DNA from: Azospirillum soli
GTDB lineage: Bacteria; Pseudomonadota; Alphaproteobacteria; Azospirillales; Azospirillaceae
Assembly (NCBI RefSeq): GCF_017876165.1
Contig: NZ_JAGINQ010000028.1
Coordinates: 1-64,000, forward strand
Direction: 5' to 3'
DNA: 64,000 nucleotides
In this document: positions 17,820 through 26,599 of the stretch, one piece after another
How the letters are laid out: every line of letters starts with the position of its first letter
Numbering within the stretch: the first letter of the stretch is position 1
Made by a program: the position numbers and the translations under genes
The notes under the pieces: model-generated
Database searches by the model: none
What the model saw: the letters and a program-made list of their open reading frames with translations, nothing else
What the model was told of the DNA's origin: nothing

Positions 17820-19505
17820 ATGCGCATATTCGACTACATCGTCGTCGGGGCCGGATCGGCCGGCTGCGCGCTGGCGGCGCGGCTGGCCGAGGACGGCACC
17901 AGCCGCGTGCTGTTGCTGGAGGCCGGCATCCCCGACCGCAAGATGTGGATTCACATCCCCATCGGCTACGGCAAGACGATGTTCGACCCCCAGGTCAACT
18001 GGCAATTCCATTCCGAGCCCGAGCCGCATTTGAGCGGGCGAAGGATCTACCAGCCGCGCGGCCGCACGCTCGGCGGTTCCAGCTCGATCAACGGTCTGGT
18101 CTACATTCGCGGGCAGGCGGAGGATTTCGACGCGTGGCAGGCGCTGGGGAACGACGGGTGGGGGTGGCGCGACATCCTTCCCTACTTCAAACGTTCCGAA
18201 GGCAACGAGCGCGGGGAAAGCGATTATCATGGTGGCCACGGCCCCCTGCGGGTGTCCGACATCCGAGGGCGCCACGAGCTGGTGGAAGCCTTCATCGGCG
18301 GTGCCGCCGAGTTGGGCATTCCACGGACCGATGATTTCAACGGTGCCCGCCAGGAGGGCGCCGGATATTTTCAGCTGACGACGCACAACGGCCTGCGCTG
18401 CTCGGCCGCGAAAGCGTATCTGCGCCCGTTGCGCGGACGCGACAACCTCGCCGTCGAGACGGAGGCGCAGGCCACCGGCATTATCTTCGAAGGCAAGCGG
18501 GCCGTGGGCGTGCGCTACCTCCGTGGCGATCAGCCCATGGAAGCCCGCGTGAACCGGGAGGTCATCCTCAGCGCCGGGGCCTTCCAGTCGCCGCAGCTGC
18601 TTCTGCTGTCGGGCATCGGGGACGCGGAAGAGCTGGGAGCCAAGGGCATTCCCGTCGTCCATCACCGGCCAGAGGTGGGGCGCAATCTGCAGGACCATTT
18701 GCAGGCACGGCTCATCTACCGCTGCACCCGGCCGATCACCACCAACGACGATCTGCGCACGCTGTGGGGCCAGGCGAAAATCGGCATGCGCTGGATCGTC
18801 CGCAAGGAAGGGCCGGTCGCGGCCGGCATCCAGCTCGGCGGGATGTTCGCGAAGGCCTGCCCCGGGGTGGAGAGGCCGGACATCCAGTTCCACTTCGGCA
18901 CCATCAGCGCCGACATGACGGCGGGCAAGCCGCATGATTTCTCCGGCTTCACCATGTCGGTGTGTCAGCTTCGCCCGACCAGCCGTGGCGCGGTGACGCT
19001 GCGCTCGTCCAGCCCGCTCGATCCGCCGGCCTTCCGGTTCAACTATCTGGCCACCGACGAGGACCGGGCCACCATGCTGGCCGGCGTGCGGCTGGCCCGC
19101 CGCATCGCCGCGTCGCGTTCGCTGTCGCCCTACATCGAGTCGGAATACCGCCCCGGTCCCGGCGTGGCCTCCGACGATGAAACATTGGCCTTCCTGCGCG
19201 ACTACGCGACCACGATCTTCCACCCGGTGGGCACGTGCCGCATGGGGGCCGACGCCGACGCGGTGGTCGATCCGCAACTGAGGGTGCGCGGCGTGACCGG
19301 CCTGCGCGTGGCCGACGCCTCGATCATGCCGCTGCTGCTGTCCGGCAACACCAACGCCGGAGCCATGGTGATCGGCGAGAAGGCGGCGGACATGATCCGC
19401 GCCGACGCCCGTGCCGACGCCGCCGACAGCGCTTCCGCCAGCCTGGCTCGCTCCATCGTCCGTTCGGCGCCCAACGCGGACATCGGCGTGGCTGCCAATT
19501 CCTGA
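17820..19505 (+). CDS. GMC-family FAD-dependent alcohol oxidoreductase (choline-dehydrogenase-like)
   Basis: A 561-residue GMC flavoprotein. FAD-binding VVGAGSAGCALAARL at about 8-22; GMC signature 1 GRTLGGSSSINGLVYIRG at about 81-98; signature 2 GAFQSPQLLLLSGIG at about 253-267; catalytic H468 in FHPVGTCRMG and N510 in GNTNAGAMVIG. It oxidises a primary alcohol to an aldehyde, with electrons leaving via quinone or another acceptor. An AAGAAGGGG site precedes ATG 17820, 17 bases after the reductase stop; a GTG at 17799 would overlap that stop. In context it should feed the operon's aldehyde dehydrogenase. Confidence 0.9.
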   Translation: MRIFDYIVVGAGSAGCALAARLAEDGTSRVLLLEAGIPDRKMWIHIPIGYGKTMFDPQVNWQFHSEPEPHLSGRRIYQPRGRTLGGSSSINGLVYIRGQAEDFDAWQALGNDGWGWRDILPYFKRSEGNERGESDYHGGHGPLRVSDIRGRHELVEAFIGGAAELGIPRTDDFNGARQEGAGYFQLTTHNGLRCSAAKAYLRPLRGRDNLAVETEAQATGIIFEGKRAVGVRYLRGDQPMEARVNREVILSAGAFQSPQLLLLSGIGDAEELGAKGIPVVHHRPEVGRNLQDHLQARLIYRCTRPITTNDDLRTLWGQAKIGMRWIVRKEGPVAAGIQLGGMFAKACPGVERPDIQFHFGTISADMTAGKPHDFSGFTMSVCQLRPTSRGAVTLRSSSPLDPPAFRFNYLATDEDRATMLAGVRLARRIAASRSLSPYIESEYRPGPGVASDDETLAFLRDYATTIFHPVGTCRMGADADAVVDPQLRVRGVTGLRVADASIMPLLLSGNTNAGAMVIGEKAADMIRADARADAADSASASLARSIVRSAPNADIGVAANS

Positions 19506-19593
19506 AACGGGACGGTTTCGCCCGCCAGTCGTGAACCAAAGGGGCGCGGAGCGAAGACCTCCGGTCCCAGCCAATCGAATCACAGGAGTCCTC

Positions 19594-21051
19594 ATGGAAA
19601 CCGAACCGCAGAATCTCGTCATCATCATGTCGGACGAGCATTCGTCGAAGGCCTTGGGCTGCTATGGCCATGAAATCGTCAAGACGCCGAATCTCGATGC
19701 CTTGGCCGCGTCCGGAACGCGATTTTCGTCGGCCTACTGCACCAGCCCGGTGTGCATTCCCGCCCGCGCATCCTTCGCCGTCGGCAAATACATCCACGAG
19801 ATCGGTTACTGGGACAACGCCGACGCCTATGACGGGGCGATCCCCAGCTGGCATCACAAGCTGCGCGAACGCGGGCACGAGGTCGTGTCGATCGGCAAGC
19901 TGCACTTCCGCCAGCCGGAGGAGGATCACGGCTTCAGCCAGGAAATCGTCCCGATGCACATCATCGAGGGCAAGGGGGACCTGATGGGGCTGGTGCGCAG
20001 CGAGCTTCCGGTTCGCAAGGGCGCGTACAAGATGGCCGGCTACGCAGGCCCCGGCGAAAGCCAGTACACCTTCTATGACCGCGAAATCGCGGCGCGCGCG
20101 CAGATCTGGTTGCGCGAGGCAGCCCGGCGGCGTCCGGAAAAGCCGTGGGTCCTGTTCGTCTCCTTCGTGTGCCCGCATTTCCCGCTGACCGCCCCGCCCG
20201 AGCATTACTACCGCTACTACGAACAGGACTTGCCGCTGCCCAAGCTGTATGAAAAGCCGGAGCGGCCCGATCACCCCTACCTCAGGGATTATCGCAGCAG
20301 CTTCAACTACGACGATTACTTCGACCGGGAAACGGTGAAGAAGGCGATCGCCGGCTATTACGGGCTGTGCTCCTTCCTCGACGAAAACGTTGGTAAAATC
20401 GTCAACACGCTGGACGACACCGGCCTCTCGGGCAACACCAGGATCGTCTACACCGCGGACCATGGCGACAACCTCGGCACGCGGGGCCTGTGGGGCAAGT
20501 CCACGCTGTTCGAGGAGGCTGCCGGCGTGCCGCTGATCATCGCCGGGAAGGACGTGCCGAAGGGCAGCGTAATCGACACGCCGGCGAGCCACGTGGACGT
20601 GTATCCATTCATCTTGGACGCGGTCGGCAACCGGGAACCGGCATTGCGCGACGGCTTCCCCGGAACGTCCCTGTTTGACCTCGCGGGGGGCAAAGACCCG
20701 GACCGCAACGTGATGGCGGAATACCATGGCATGGGTTCGACGACCGGTGCCTTCATGATCCGGCACGGTCGTTTCAAGTACATCCACTACATCGACTATC
20801 CCGCCCAGCTGTTCGACCTCCACACCGATCCGGAGGAAATCACCGATCTGGCGACGGAGCCGCGTTACGGCTTGGTGCTGGAGGAATGCCGCCAGCGTCT
20901 TTATGCCATCTGCGACCCGGTTGAGGTCGATCGCCGCGCCAGGGCCCGCCAAGCCCAGTTGCTGGAGGAACATGGCGGTCGCCACGCGGTGATCGAGCGC
21001 GGCGACTTGGGTTTCTCACCGGCACCGGGGGCCGTGCACCGCTTCGACTGA
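19594..21051 (+). CDS. Cys-type sulfatase (choline-sulfatase-like)
   Basis: A 485-residue type I sulfatase. The formylglycine site is C54-I-P-A-R58 followed by ASF, the C-x-P-x-R motif matured by a formylglycine-generating enzyme. The N-terminal metal ligand region is IIMSDEHS (D14). SIGKLHF and YTADHGDNLGTRGLWGKST carry further metal and active-site residues. There is no signal peptide, so it should act in the cytoplasm. It hydrolyses a sulfate ester; the overall layout is nearest to choline-sulfatase-like enzymes. It is 88 bases after the GMC gene, with CAGGAG before ATG 19594. No maturase gene is in the window. Confidence 0.88.
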   Translation: METEPQNLVIIMSDEHSSKALGCYGHEIVKTPNLDALAASGTRFSSAYCTSPVCIPARASFAVGKYIHEIGYWDNADAYDGAIPSWHHKLRERGHEVVSIGKLHFRQPEEDHGFSQEIVPMHIIEGKGDLMGLVRSELPVRKGAYKMAGYAGPGESQYTFYDREIAARAQIWLREAARRRPEKPWVLFVSFVCPHFPLTAPPEHYYRYYEQDLPLPKLYEKPERPDHPYLRDYRSSFNYDDYFDRETVKKAIAGYYGLCSFLDENVGKIVNTLDDTGLSGNTRIVYTADHGDNLGTRGLWGKSTLFEEAAGVPLIIAGKDVPKGSVIDTPASHVDVYPFILDAVGNREPALRDGFPGTSLFDLAGGKDPDRNVMAEYHGMGSTTGAFMIRHGRFKYIHYIDYPAQLFDLHTDPEEITDLATEPRYGLVLEECRQRLYAICDPVEVDRRARARQAQLLEEHGGRHAVIERGDLGFSPAPGAVHRFD

Positions 21052-21111
21052 GCGGATGGTGATGTCGCGGCCTGCGGCCCTATCGGCCGGATCGTCAGTA
21101 TCGGAAACTGC

Positions 21112-21140
21112 TTGACGGAATAACTATATAGCACTATAGC
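21112..21140 (+). promoter_or_regulatory. promoter/operator before the MFS gene
   Basis: TTGACG at 21112-21117, a 17-base spacer and TATAGC at 21135-21140. The block CTATATAGCACTATAGCT (21124-21141) is identical to the one at 13729-13746 upstream of the operon, and AACTGCTTGACG is shared too. It is a second operator for the cluster's GntR regulator. Confidence 0.75.
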
Positions 21141-21491
21141 TATGACAAGCCGCTTCCGATGACTGTCGCATAAGGGGGGCACCGGGCTCGCAACCTTGCC
21201 GGAGTTGGCCCGGCGCTCTCGCCGGGCCGAATTTGCGAGTGCGTCAAAGGACCGCCCTTGAGAATAAGGCGTTGGGCGAGCGGGCTTGCCTTCGACCCAA
21301 TCCCTTCAAGGTGATCGGAAGAGGCAAGGCGTCCACAACAAAAGATGAAGCCGGTCTTGTCGGGACGTTTTCGGCCGAAGCGCCGATCTCTCGAAAATGA
21401 CAGGGGCAAGATGCAATGGCGCTTTCTTGCCCCACGCCACTCGCGCGAAGCGAGCTAAAAATCATAGCCAAAATGCCCAGGGAGGGTAGAG
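21141..21491 (+). other. about 340-base untranslated leader of the MFS gene
   Basis: There is no convincing gene between the promoter and the MFS start. The segment contains a strong hairpin, GCCCGGCG-CTCT-CGCCGGGC (about 21208-21227), early in the leader. The purine-rich ribosome binding site AGGGAGG lies just before ATG 21492. I do not recognise a riboswitch class. Confidence 0.45.
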
Positions 21492-22808
21492 ATGTCGCAC
21501 ATTCGAAGTACAAATCTTCGCGGCTGGCTAATCACATTGGCTTTGGCACTGTTTATGGTCATCAACTTCATGGACAAGGCGATCTTGGGAATCGTCGCCA
21601 AGTCGCTCATGGAGGAGCTGCACATATCGCCGTCGGAATTCGGCATGATCGCCAGCAGCTTTTTCCTGCTGTTCTCCATATCGGCGGTCGGCTTTGGTTT
21701 CGTTGCCAACCGGGTATCCTCGAAAACCATCCTGCTCGTGTTGGCGGCCATCTGGGGAATTTCCCAGTTTCCGCTTGCGTTCACCGCCTCGGTCCCCTTG
21801 CTGTATGCGTCCCGCATCCTCCTCGGCGCCGGAGAAGGTCCTGCTTATCCGCTCGCCCTGCACGCCTGCTACAAGTGGTTTCCGAACGACCGGCGCAATC
21901 TGCCATCGGCCGTCATCTTCCAAGGCGTGACCGCTGGGCTGCTGATCTCCGGTCCGCTCCTGACCTACATCGTGGTCCGTTGGAGCTGGCACGCCGCCTT
22001 CTTGGCCCTGGGTATCGCCAGCCTTGTCTGGATGGTTCTGTGGATGATTGTCGGTGCCGAAGGCCAGGTGACGAGCGACGATTCCAAGCTGACCAAAGGC
22101 GAAGCGGTCTCCTACGTGCCTTATTGGACGCTTCTGACCGATGGAACATTCCTTGGGAACATGGCTCTCTACTGGACCACGTATTGGATTTTCTCGATCA
22201 TGTTCACGTGGACGCCTTCGTATCTCAGCACGGTTCTGAATTTTGGAGCCACTGAGACCGGCTGGATGTTCATGGTCTTCACAGCGTTCAACATTCCGAT
22301 CGTGCTGATCGGCTCCTGGCTGTCCGAGAGGATGCTGAAAAGCGGCGTGGCGTCGGCCCGCGCCCGCGCGTGGCTGAGCTGCGGCTTCGTGGCGCTGGGC
22401 GGTGCGTTCATATTCCTGTCCGTCTACGGTGTCGAGGAACCTCTTCTGAAAGTGATTTTCCTGGCGGCGGGCTGCAATTTTCCGCAGATCACCTTTGTCC
22501 TGAGTTCGGCCATCGTCGGCGAGATCGTGCCGGATTCCCAAAGGCCCAGCATGATGTCCATCAACAGCGCGCTTGCCACCACGGGCGGGTTGATTGCTCC
22601 GGCGCTGATGGGAACCTTCATCCAAAGCGGGGCCACCCACGCCGTGGGCTACGACAATGGCTTCGCGGTTGCCGGCGTCCTGGCCATCGTCACCGCCGTC
22701 GTCGGCCTTCTGATCATCAACCCGGAGGCCAGCCGGCGCCGCTTCGCAGCACGTGCCAAGCCCCTGGCGGCGGCCCGGCCCGACTATCAGGCCGCGTTGC
22801 TCAAGTAG
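21492..22808 (+). CDS. MFS transporter, anion:cation symporter-like
   Basis: A 438-residue inner-membrane protein with 12 hydrophobic segments. The loop 2-3 motif is degenerate (VANRVSSKTILL). TM4 has ASRILLGAGEGPAYPLALHA, typical of the ACS subfamily, which imports organic anions such as aromatic acids, sugar acids and phthalate. GGGAGG precedes the ATG. It has its own copy of the cluster promoter at 21112 and a strong terminator immediately downstream. The context makes it the importer of the sulfated or carboxylated substrate of the cluster. Confidence 0.88.
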   Translation: MSHIRSTNLRGWLITLALALFMVINFMDKAILGIVAKSLMEELHISPSEFGMIASSFFLLFSISAVGFGFVANRVSSKTILLVLAAIWGISQFPLAFTASVPLLYASRILLGAGEGPAYPLALHACYKWFPNDRRNLPSAVIFQGVTAGLLISGPLLTYIVVRWSWHAAFLALGIASLVWMVLWMIVGAEGQVTSDDSKLTKGEAVSYVPYWTLLTDGTFLGNMALYWTTYWIFSIMFTWTPSYLSTVLNFGATETGWMFMVFTAFNIPIVLIGSWLSERMLKSGVASARARAWLSCGFVALGGAFIFLSVYGVEEPLLKVIFLAAGCNFPQITFVLSSAIVGEIVPDSQRPSMMSINSALATTGGLIAPALMGTFIQSGATHAVGYDNGFAVAGVLAIVTAVVGLLIINPEASRRRFAARAKPLAAARPDYQAALLK

Positions 22809-22811
22809 AGT

Positions 22812-22847
22812 GGCGGCGGGCCAGCCATTCGGCCTTGGCCCGCCGCC
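22812..22847 (+). terminator. strong hairpin terminator after the MFS gene
   Basis: GGCGGCGGGCCA at 22812-22823 pairs perfectly with TGGCCCGCCGCC at 22836-22847 around a 12-base loop, starting four bases after the MFS stop. There is no T tract, but stem length and position mark the end of the catabolic cluster's transcription. Confidence 0.65.
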
Positions 22848-22956
22848 CCGATCCACCATCCTGTAGCGTTCCGAACAGGGCCGCGGGCGTCATGCCCGCA
22901 CTGGCTTTCTCCTTCGGTCTGTCCCATCGGAGGAGTGCGTTGCAACAGAGGCTGTA

Positions 22957-23670
22957 ATGAGAGCTGACATCGATCAGGATCGGATACTTGTTTCTGTGCC
23001 CCCGGCCTTGCCGCGAAGCTCCGTAGAATTCGTGAACCTTTTTGTCCACTTCTATCGGGGAGAAATGGGGCGCGGCCTGAGCTGGCGCGATCGTATCGAC
23101 CGGACGACGAACTGGGCCATCACCGTGGTGGCGGGCATGCTGTCGTTTTCGCTTTCCACGCCGAACGCGCACCATAGCGTTCTGATCTTCGCCATGATGC
23201 TGGCCGGCTTCATGCTGGTCATCGAAGCACGCCGCTACCGGTTCTTTGATTTTTACCGCAACAGAATCCGCAGGCTTGAGCGCAATTACTACGCAGCCGT
23301 CTTTTCCCCCGACGGCGTCCTCGATCCCGACTGGGGACGTGGGCTAGCCGAAGAACTCCGCAATCCGGAATTCTCGATCGGCTTCGGGCAGGCCGTGTCG
23401 CGACGCCTGCGGCGCACCTATGTCTGGATCTTCCTTATCATCCTGATCGCATGGCTGTTGAAGATTTCCTCCATCCATCTTCAAGCGACCGCGGGTCGGC
23501 TGACCTTCATCCATTCATTTCAGGAGATCCTGGCGAACGCCGACATCGGTCCCATTCCGGGCTGGGTTGTCATATCGGGCGTGGCGCTGTTCTACGCCTT
23601 GCTTATCGGCGCGACCCTGAAGTTCGAACCTGCTAAAGGGGAACGGGCTTTCGGCGACGTGTATGTTTAG
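22957..23670 (+). CDS. DUF2270 family membrane protein
   Basis: A 237-residue protein recognised as DUF2270 by SSVEFVNLFVHFYRGEMGR near the N-terminus and YRFFDFYRNRIRRLERNYY in the centre. Hydrophobic segments lie at about 53-70, 74-88, 150-168 and 203-222, so it is an integral inner-membrane protein. Function is unknown for the family. The start at 22957 is the first ATG of the frame with a weak purine run upstream. It lies beyond the terminator of the catabolic cluster, so it is a separate transcription unit. Confidence 0.8.
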   Translation: MRADIDQDRILVSVPPALPRSSVEFVNLFVHFYRGEMGRGLSWRDRIDRTTNWAITVVAGMLSFSLSTPNAHHSVLIFAMMLAGFMLVIEARRYRFFDFYRNRIRRLERNYYAAVFSPDGVLDPDWGRGLAEELRNPEFSIGFGQAVSRRLRRTYVWIFLIILIAWLLKISSIHLQATAGRLTFIHSFQEILANADIGPIPGWVVISGVALFYALLIGATLKFEPAKGERAFGDVYV

Positions 23671-23672
23671 CA

Positions 23673-24200
23673 TTACAATTGCGCCCTGCGTCTGTGGGCC
23701 TCGTTGGTGATGGTCTGATGGCATCGCCTCCAGGCGGACTGTGCGATCACTACGGCCGGTTCGATCCGTCGCTGAGCTAAGCGGTTGGCAACGCGACGGA
23801 TCTCCTGCATCGGCCACCGGACCATAGGCAGAGAACTTTCCTTGCTGTTTTTGGAGCGCGGCGAGCACATCGGCCTTGTGACGGACCATTGTGACGGACC
23901 ACCAAGAGCAACGCGAAGGCGATTATCACCAGCGAGACGTGCCGACGCCAGCCATGCCAGCTCCGCGTCTCGTTGTGGTCCAGCCCGAGTTCATTCTTTG
24001 CCGTCTCAAAAGCGTCCTCGAGCGCCTATCTTCGCCCCTCGACCCGCACCAACGTTTCCACAGAGGTGCCTTCGGGGCACCCGGTCGTGAACAAAGCCAA
24101 CTCGCCATCGGCAGGACGATGCCGGATCAGCAGGCCCCGCGTCCAGGAGCCCAAGCTGGGCGGCGCCCCGACATACTCCGGGTCGAGATCGGCCAGTTCC
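23673..24200 (-). pseudogene. IS701-like transposase relic with nonsense and frameshift
   Basis: From 24197 downward the minus strand reads YVGAPPSLGSWTRGLLIRHR, then an in-frame TAG at the position where the family has Trp. It continues as LEDAFETAKNELGLDHNETR and SWHGWRRHVSLVIIAF, conserved transposase C-terminal blocks. A short duplication (ATGGTCCGTCACAA repeated at about 23880-23900) then shifts the frame. The tail WPMQEIRRVANRLAQRRIEP is in another frame. The element is dead. Its right end abuts an EAL-domain fragment at about 24200. Confidence 0.75.
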
Positions 24201-24205
24201 AGTTA

Positions 24206-24441
24206 GCAACCGCAATCGGGCAATCCTGCACTCCATCGTCGAAATCGCCCGGCACATCATTACCGAATTGATTGCCGAGCAGATCGAGACGGACGAGCAA
24301 CTCCACTGTCTGCGCCAGCTTGGCATCCGCTGTGGGCAGGGCTATCTGTTCGGCAAACCGGCGGCGGATTTGCCCAGTGCCGAGTGCCCGGCAGCCGGTC
24401 GCCCGATGTGGCGAACCGGGAAGCGTGAGACGTGGGAATGA
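24206..24441 (+). pseudogene. orphan C-terminal fragment of an EAL-domain phosphodiesterase
   Basis: The plus strand reads NRAILHSIVEIARHIITELI, then ETDEQLHCLRQLGIRC and GQGYLFGKPAADLP, ending in a stop at 24439-24441. This is the last quarter of an EAL (cyclic-di-GMP phosphodiesterase) domain; the conserved AEGVET motif is altered to AEQIET. No start or upstream domain remains because the IS701-like relic abuts it. Confidence 0.7.
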
Positions 24442-24585
24442 AAACCGGCAAACCCGGCATGGTTCATGGACGTTTCGAAGCACGGTCCTGGCCGGACCGC
24501 GTACGGATTATTCCGTTTGGCGGATGGCGGGAGGGTGCGGTCATCCTTTAGGTGACAGTGGTTTGATCCGGGGGCGGCCGTTACA

Positions 24586-26550
24586 ATGGCCATTAGCCCA
24601 AAACGCATTCTCGCCGACAGTCCGCAACCAAAAATAGAGCCGATGCTTTCAGAATTTTCCGGCGTCGACTTCAAGGCGCTGCTTGAGGCGGTGCCGCACC
24701 CCTACATGCTGCTGGATCGGGAACTGCGCTACGTCTGGGCTAACGCCGCGTATCTGCAGGTCACCGGACGCGACTTCCCGAGTTTGGCCGGGCGGCACAT
24801 CTTCGAGGCGTTTCCTCCCGGCCCCCACGATCCCGATGATGCCAGCGCAGCGCTCCTTCGCGCCTCTCTCACGCGGGTCCTGGAACGATGCCAGCCGGAT
24901 ACCCTGGCGCTCATCCGGTATGCCATTCCAACCGCAGACGGCATGGCCTTCGAAGAGCGGTACTGGAGCGCCACCCACACGCCCGTTCTCGACGAGCAGG
25001 GCAGGGTTCGTTTCATCCTTCAGCAGACGAACGACGTCACGGAACTTCAGCGCCTGCGGGAGGCCGCCAAGGGCACCACCGGCAACGAGCCCCGGGGGGC
25101 TTTGGCGACGATCGAGGCCGGGCTCTTCCAGCGTGCGCAGGCCGTTCAAGAGGAAAACCGCACGTTGGACGCCGAGCGCCGACGCTTGCGTGAGCTTTTC
25201 CGGCAGGTGCCGGGATTCATTGCCGTTCTGAGAGGACCGGAGCACGTCTTCGAACTGGCAAACGATGCCTACTGCGCGATCGTCGGCCGCAGCGACATCA
25301 TCGACAAACCCGTCGTCGACGCTCTTCCGGAGATCCGGGAGCAGGGGTTCCTTGAGTTGCTCGACGGCGTGCTGACATCCGGGCGCCCGTTCGTTGGGCA
25401 TGACATGCAGGTTCGCCTGCAGCGCCAGCCGGGACAGCCGCTTGAGGAGCTTTTTCTGGATTTCGTGTACCAGCCGATCGTTGACCTGGACGGAACGGTC
25501 TCCGGCATCTTCGTTCAAGGCAACGACGTGACGCGGCGCCGCCGCTCGGAAGAGGCGTTGCGTGAAAGCGAGGCGCGCGCGCGGCTGCAGCTTCTCGAGG
25601 TCGAAACCTTGTACCGCACAGCCCCCATCGGCTTGGGCCTGTTCGATCGCGATCTGCGCTTCCTGCGGGTCAACGAGGCGCTCGCCGCGATAAACGGCCC
25701 GTCGGTGGAAGAACATCTCGGCCGCTACGCCTGGGACGTCGTTCCAACCCTTCGCGAGGCGGCCGAACCCCTGTTCCGTCGAGTGTTCGACACGGGAGAG
25801 CCGGTTCTCGGAATCGAGTTGCATGGAAGCACGCCAGCTCAGCCCTCAATCGAGCGCGATTGGATCGAGGACTTTTATCCCTTGAAGGCAGCGGACGGGA
25901 CCGTGATCGCTGTCGGCGTCATCGTCCGCGAGGTGACGGAGCAGCGACGGCTGGAGGAGCGGGAGCGCCTGCTCACTGCTGAGTTGCGCCACCGGCTCAA
26001 GAACATGTTCGCCATGGTCGAGGCGCTGGCCGCGCAAACGGCCAAGAGCGCGCCGTCGGTGCCGGAGTTCCAGAAGCGTTTCATCGGGCGCATCCGGACA
26101 CTCGCCGCGGCCCAAGATCTTTTGGCAATCGGTCCGGTGAACGGAGCGGTTGCCCTTTCGGAACTGGTCAGCTCGGCGCTTGCTCCTTTCGTCGGCACCG
26201 AGAGCCGGATGCGGGTGGCCCTCGTGGACTCCCCGATTGCCGCGCACGTGGCGTCGAATCTGGCTTTGGCTCTGCATGAACTGGCCACCAACGCGACCAA
26301 GTACGGCGCACTGTCCGTGCCGGGCGGGTGGATTACTCTGACGGCCAGCCTCGATGCGTCGGACGCCGGACGGGAACTCTGTCTGGAGTGGCGCGAAGCG
26401 GGCGGGCCGGTTGTCCGGCGTCCGCAGCGCCAAGGCTTTGGAACCCGGTTGTTGGAGCGTGTGATTGCCGGACAGCACCAGGGTCGCGTCGCGTTGGCCT
26501 GGGAGGAAACGGGGCTTGTCTGCCGTATATACCTGCGGATCGACGGGTAG
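24586..26550 (+). CDS. PAS-domain sensor histidine kinase, HWE family
   Basis: A 654-residue soluble kinase. Three PAS modules cover about 28-155, 200-318 and 336-450. The HWE-type histidine box is ELRHRLKNMFAMVEAL, with phospho-acceptor H469. The N box is LALHELATNATKYGALS (N569), and the W-x-E signature is EWREAGG (W602, E604). A GFGTRLLERV G-box follows. No transmembrane segment is visible, so the PAS domains probably sense a cytoplasmic signal. No response regulator is adjacent. An ATG at 24643 is an alternative start; neither has a clear ribosome binding site. Confidence 0.87.
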   Translation: MAISPKRILADSPQPKIEPMLSEFSGVDFKALLEAVPHPYMLLDRELRYVWANAAYLQVTGRDFPSLAGRHIFEAFPPGPHDPDDASAALLRASLTRVLERCQPDTLALIRYAIPTADGMAFEERYWSATHTPVLDEQGRVRFILQQTNDVTELQRLREAAKGTTGNEPRGALATIEAGLFQRAQAVQEENRTLDAERRRLRELFRQVPGFIAVLRGPEHVFELANDAYCAIVGRSDIIDKPVVDALPEIREQGFLELLDGVLTSGRPFVGHDMQVRLQRQPGQPLEELFLDFVYQPIVDLDGTVSGIFVQGNDVTRRRRSEEALRESEARARLQLLEVETLYRTAPIGLGLFDRDLRFLRVNEALAAINGPSVEEHLGRYAWDVVPTLREAAEPLFRRVFDTGEPVLGIELHGSTPAQPSIERDWIEDFYPLKAADGTVIAVGVIVREVTEQRRLEERERLLTAELRHRLKNMFAMVEALAAQTAKSAPSVPEFQKRFIGRIRTLAAAQDLLAIGPVNGAVALSELVSSALAPFVGTESRMRVALVDSPIAAHVASNLALALHELATNATKYGALSVPGGWITLTASLDASDAGRELCLEWREAGGPVVRRPQRQGFGTRLLERVIAGQHQGRVALAWEETGLVCRIYLRIDG

Positions 26551-26599
26551 TGACGTGATCTCCGGTTCCCGAACAGTCGGCTAAGCACAGTCGGCTAAG

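Noticed and set aside
17745..20985. Two long minus-strand frames opposite the GMC and sulfatase genes
   Set aside because: They lack domains and ribosome binding sites, while the plus strand carries intact GMC signatures and the C-x-P-x-R site.
19594..21051. Phosphonate monoester hydrolase or alkaline phosphatase instead of a sulfatase
   Set aside because: The C-x-P-x-R formylglycine motif and choline-sulfatase-like blocks favour a sulfatase, though phosphonate hydrolases share the motif and cannot be fully excluded.
21052..21110. CGGCC-CTATC-GGCCG hairpin after the sulfatase gene as a terminator
   Set aside because: Only five pairs and no T tract; too weak to claim, although it lies before the next promoter.
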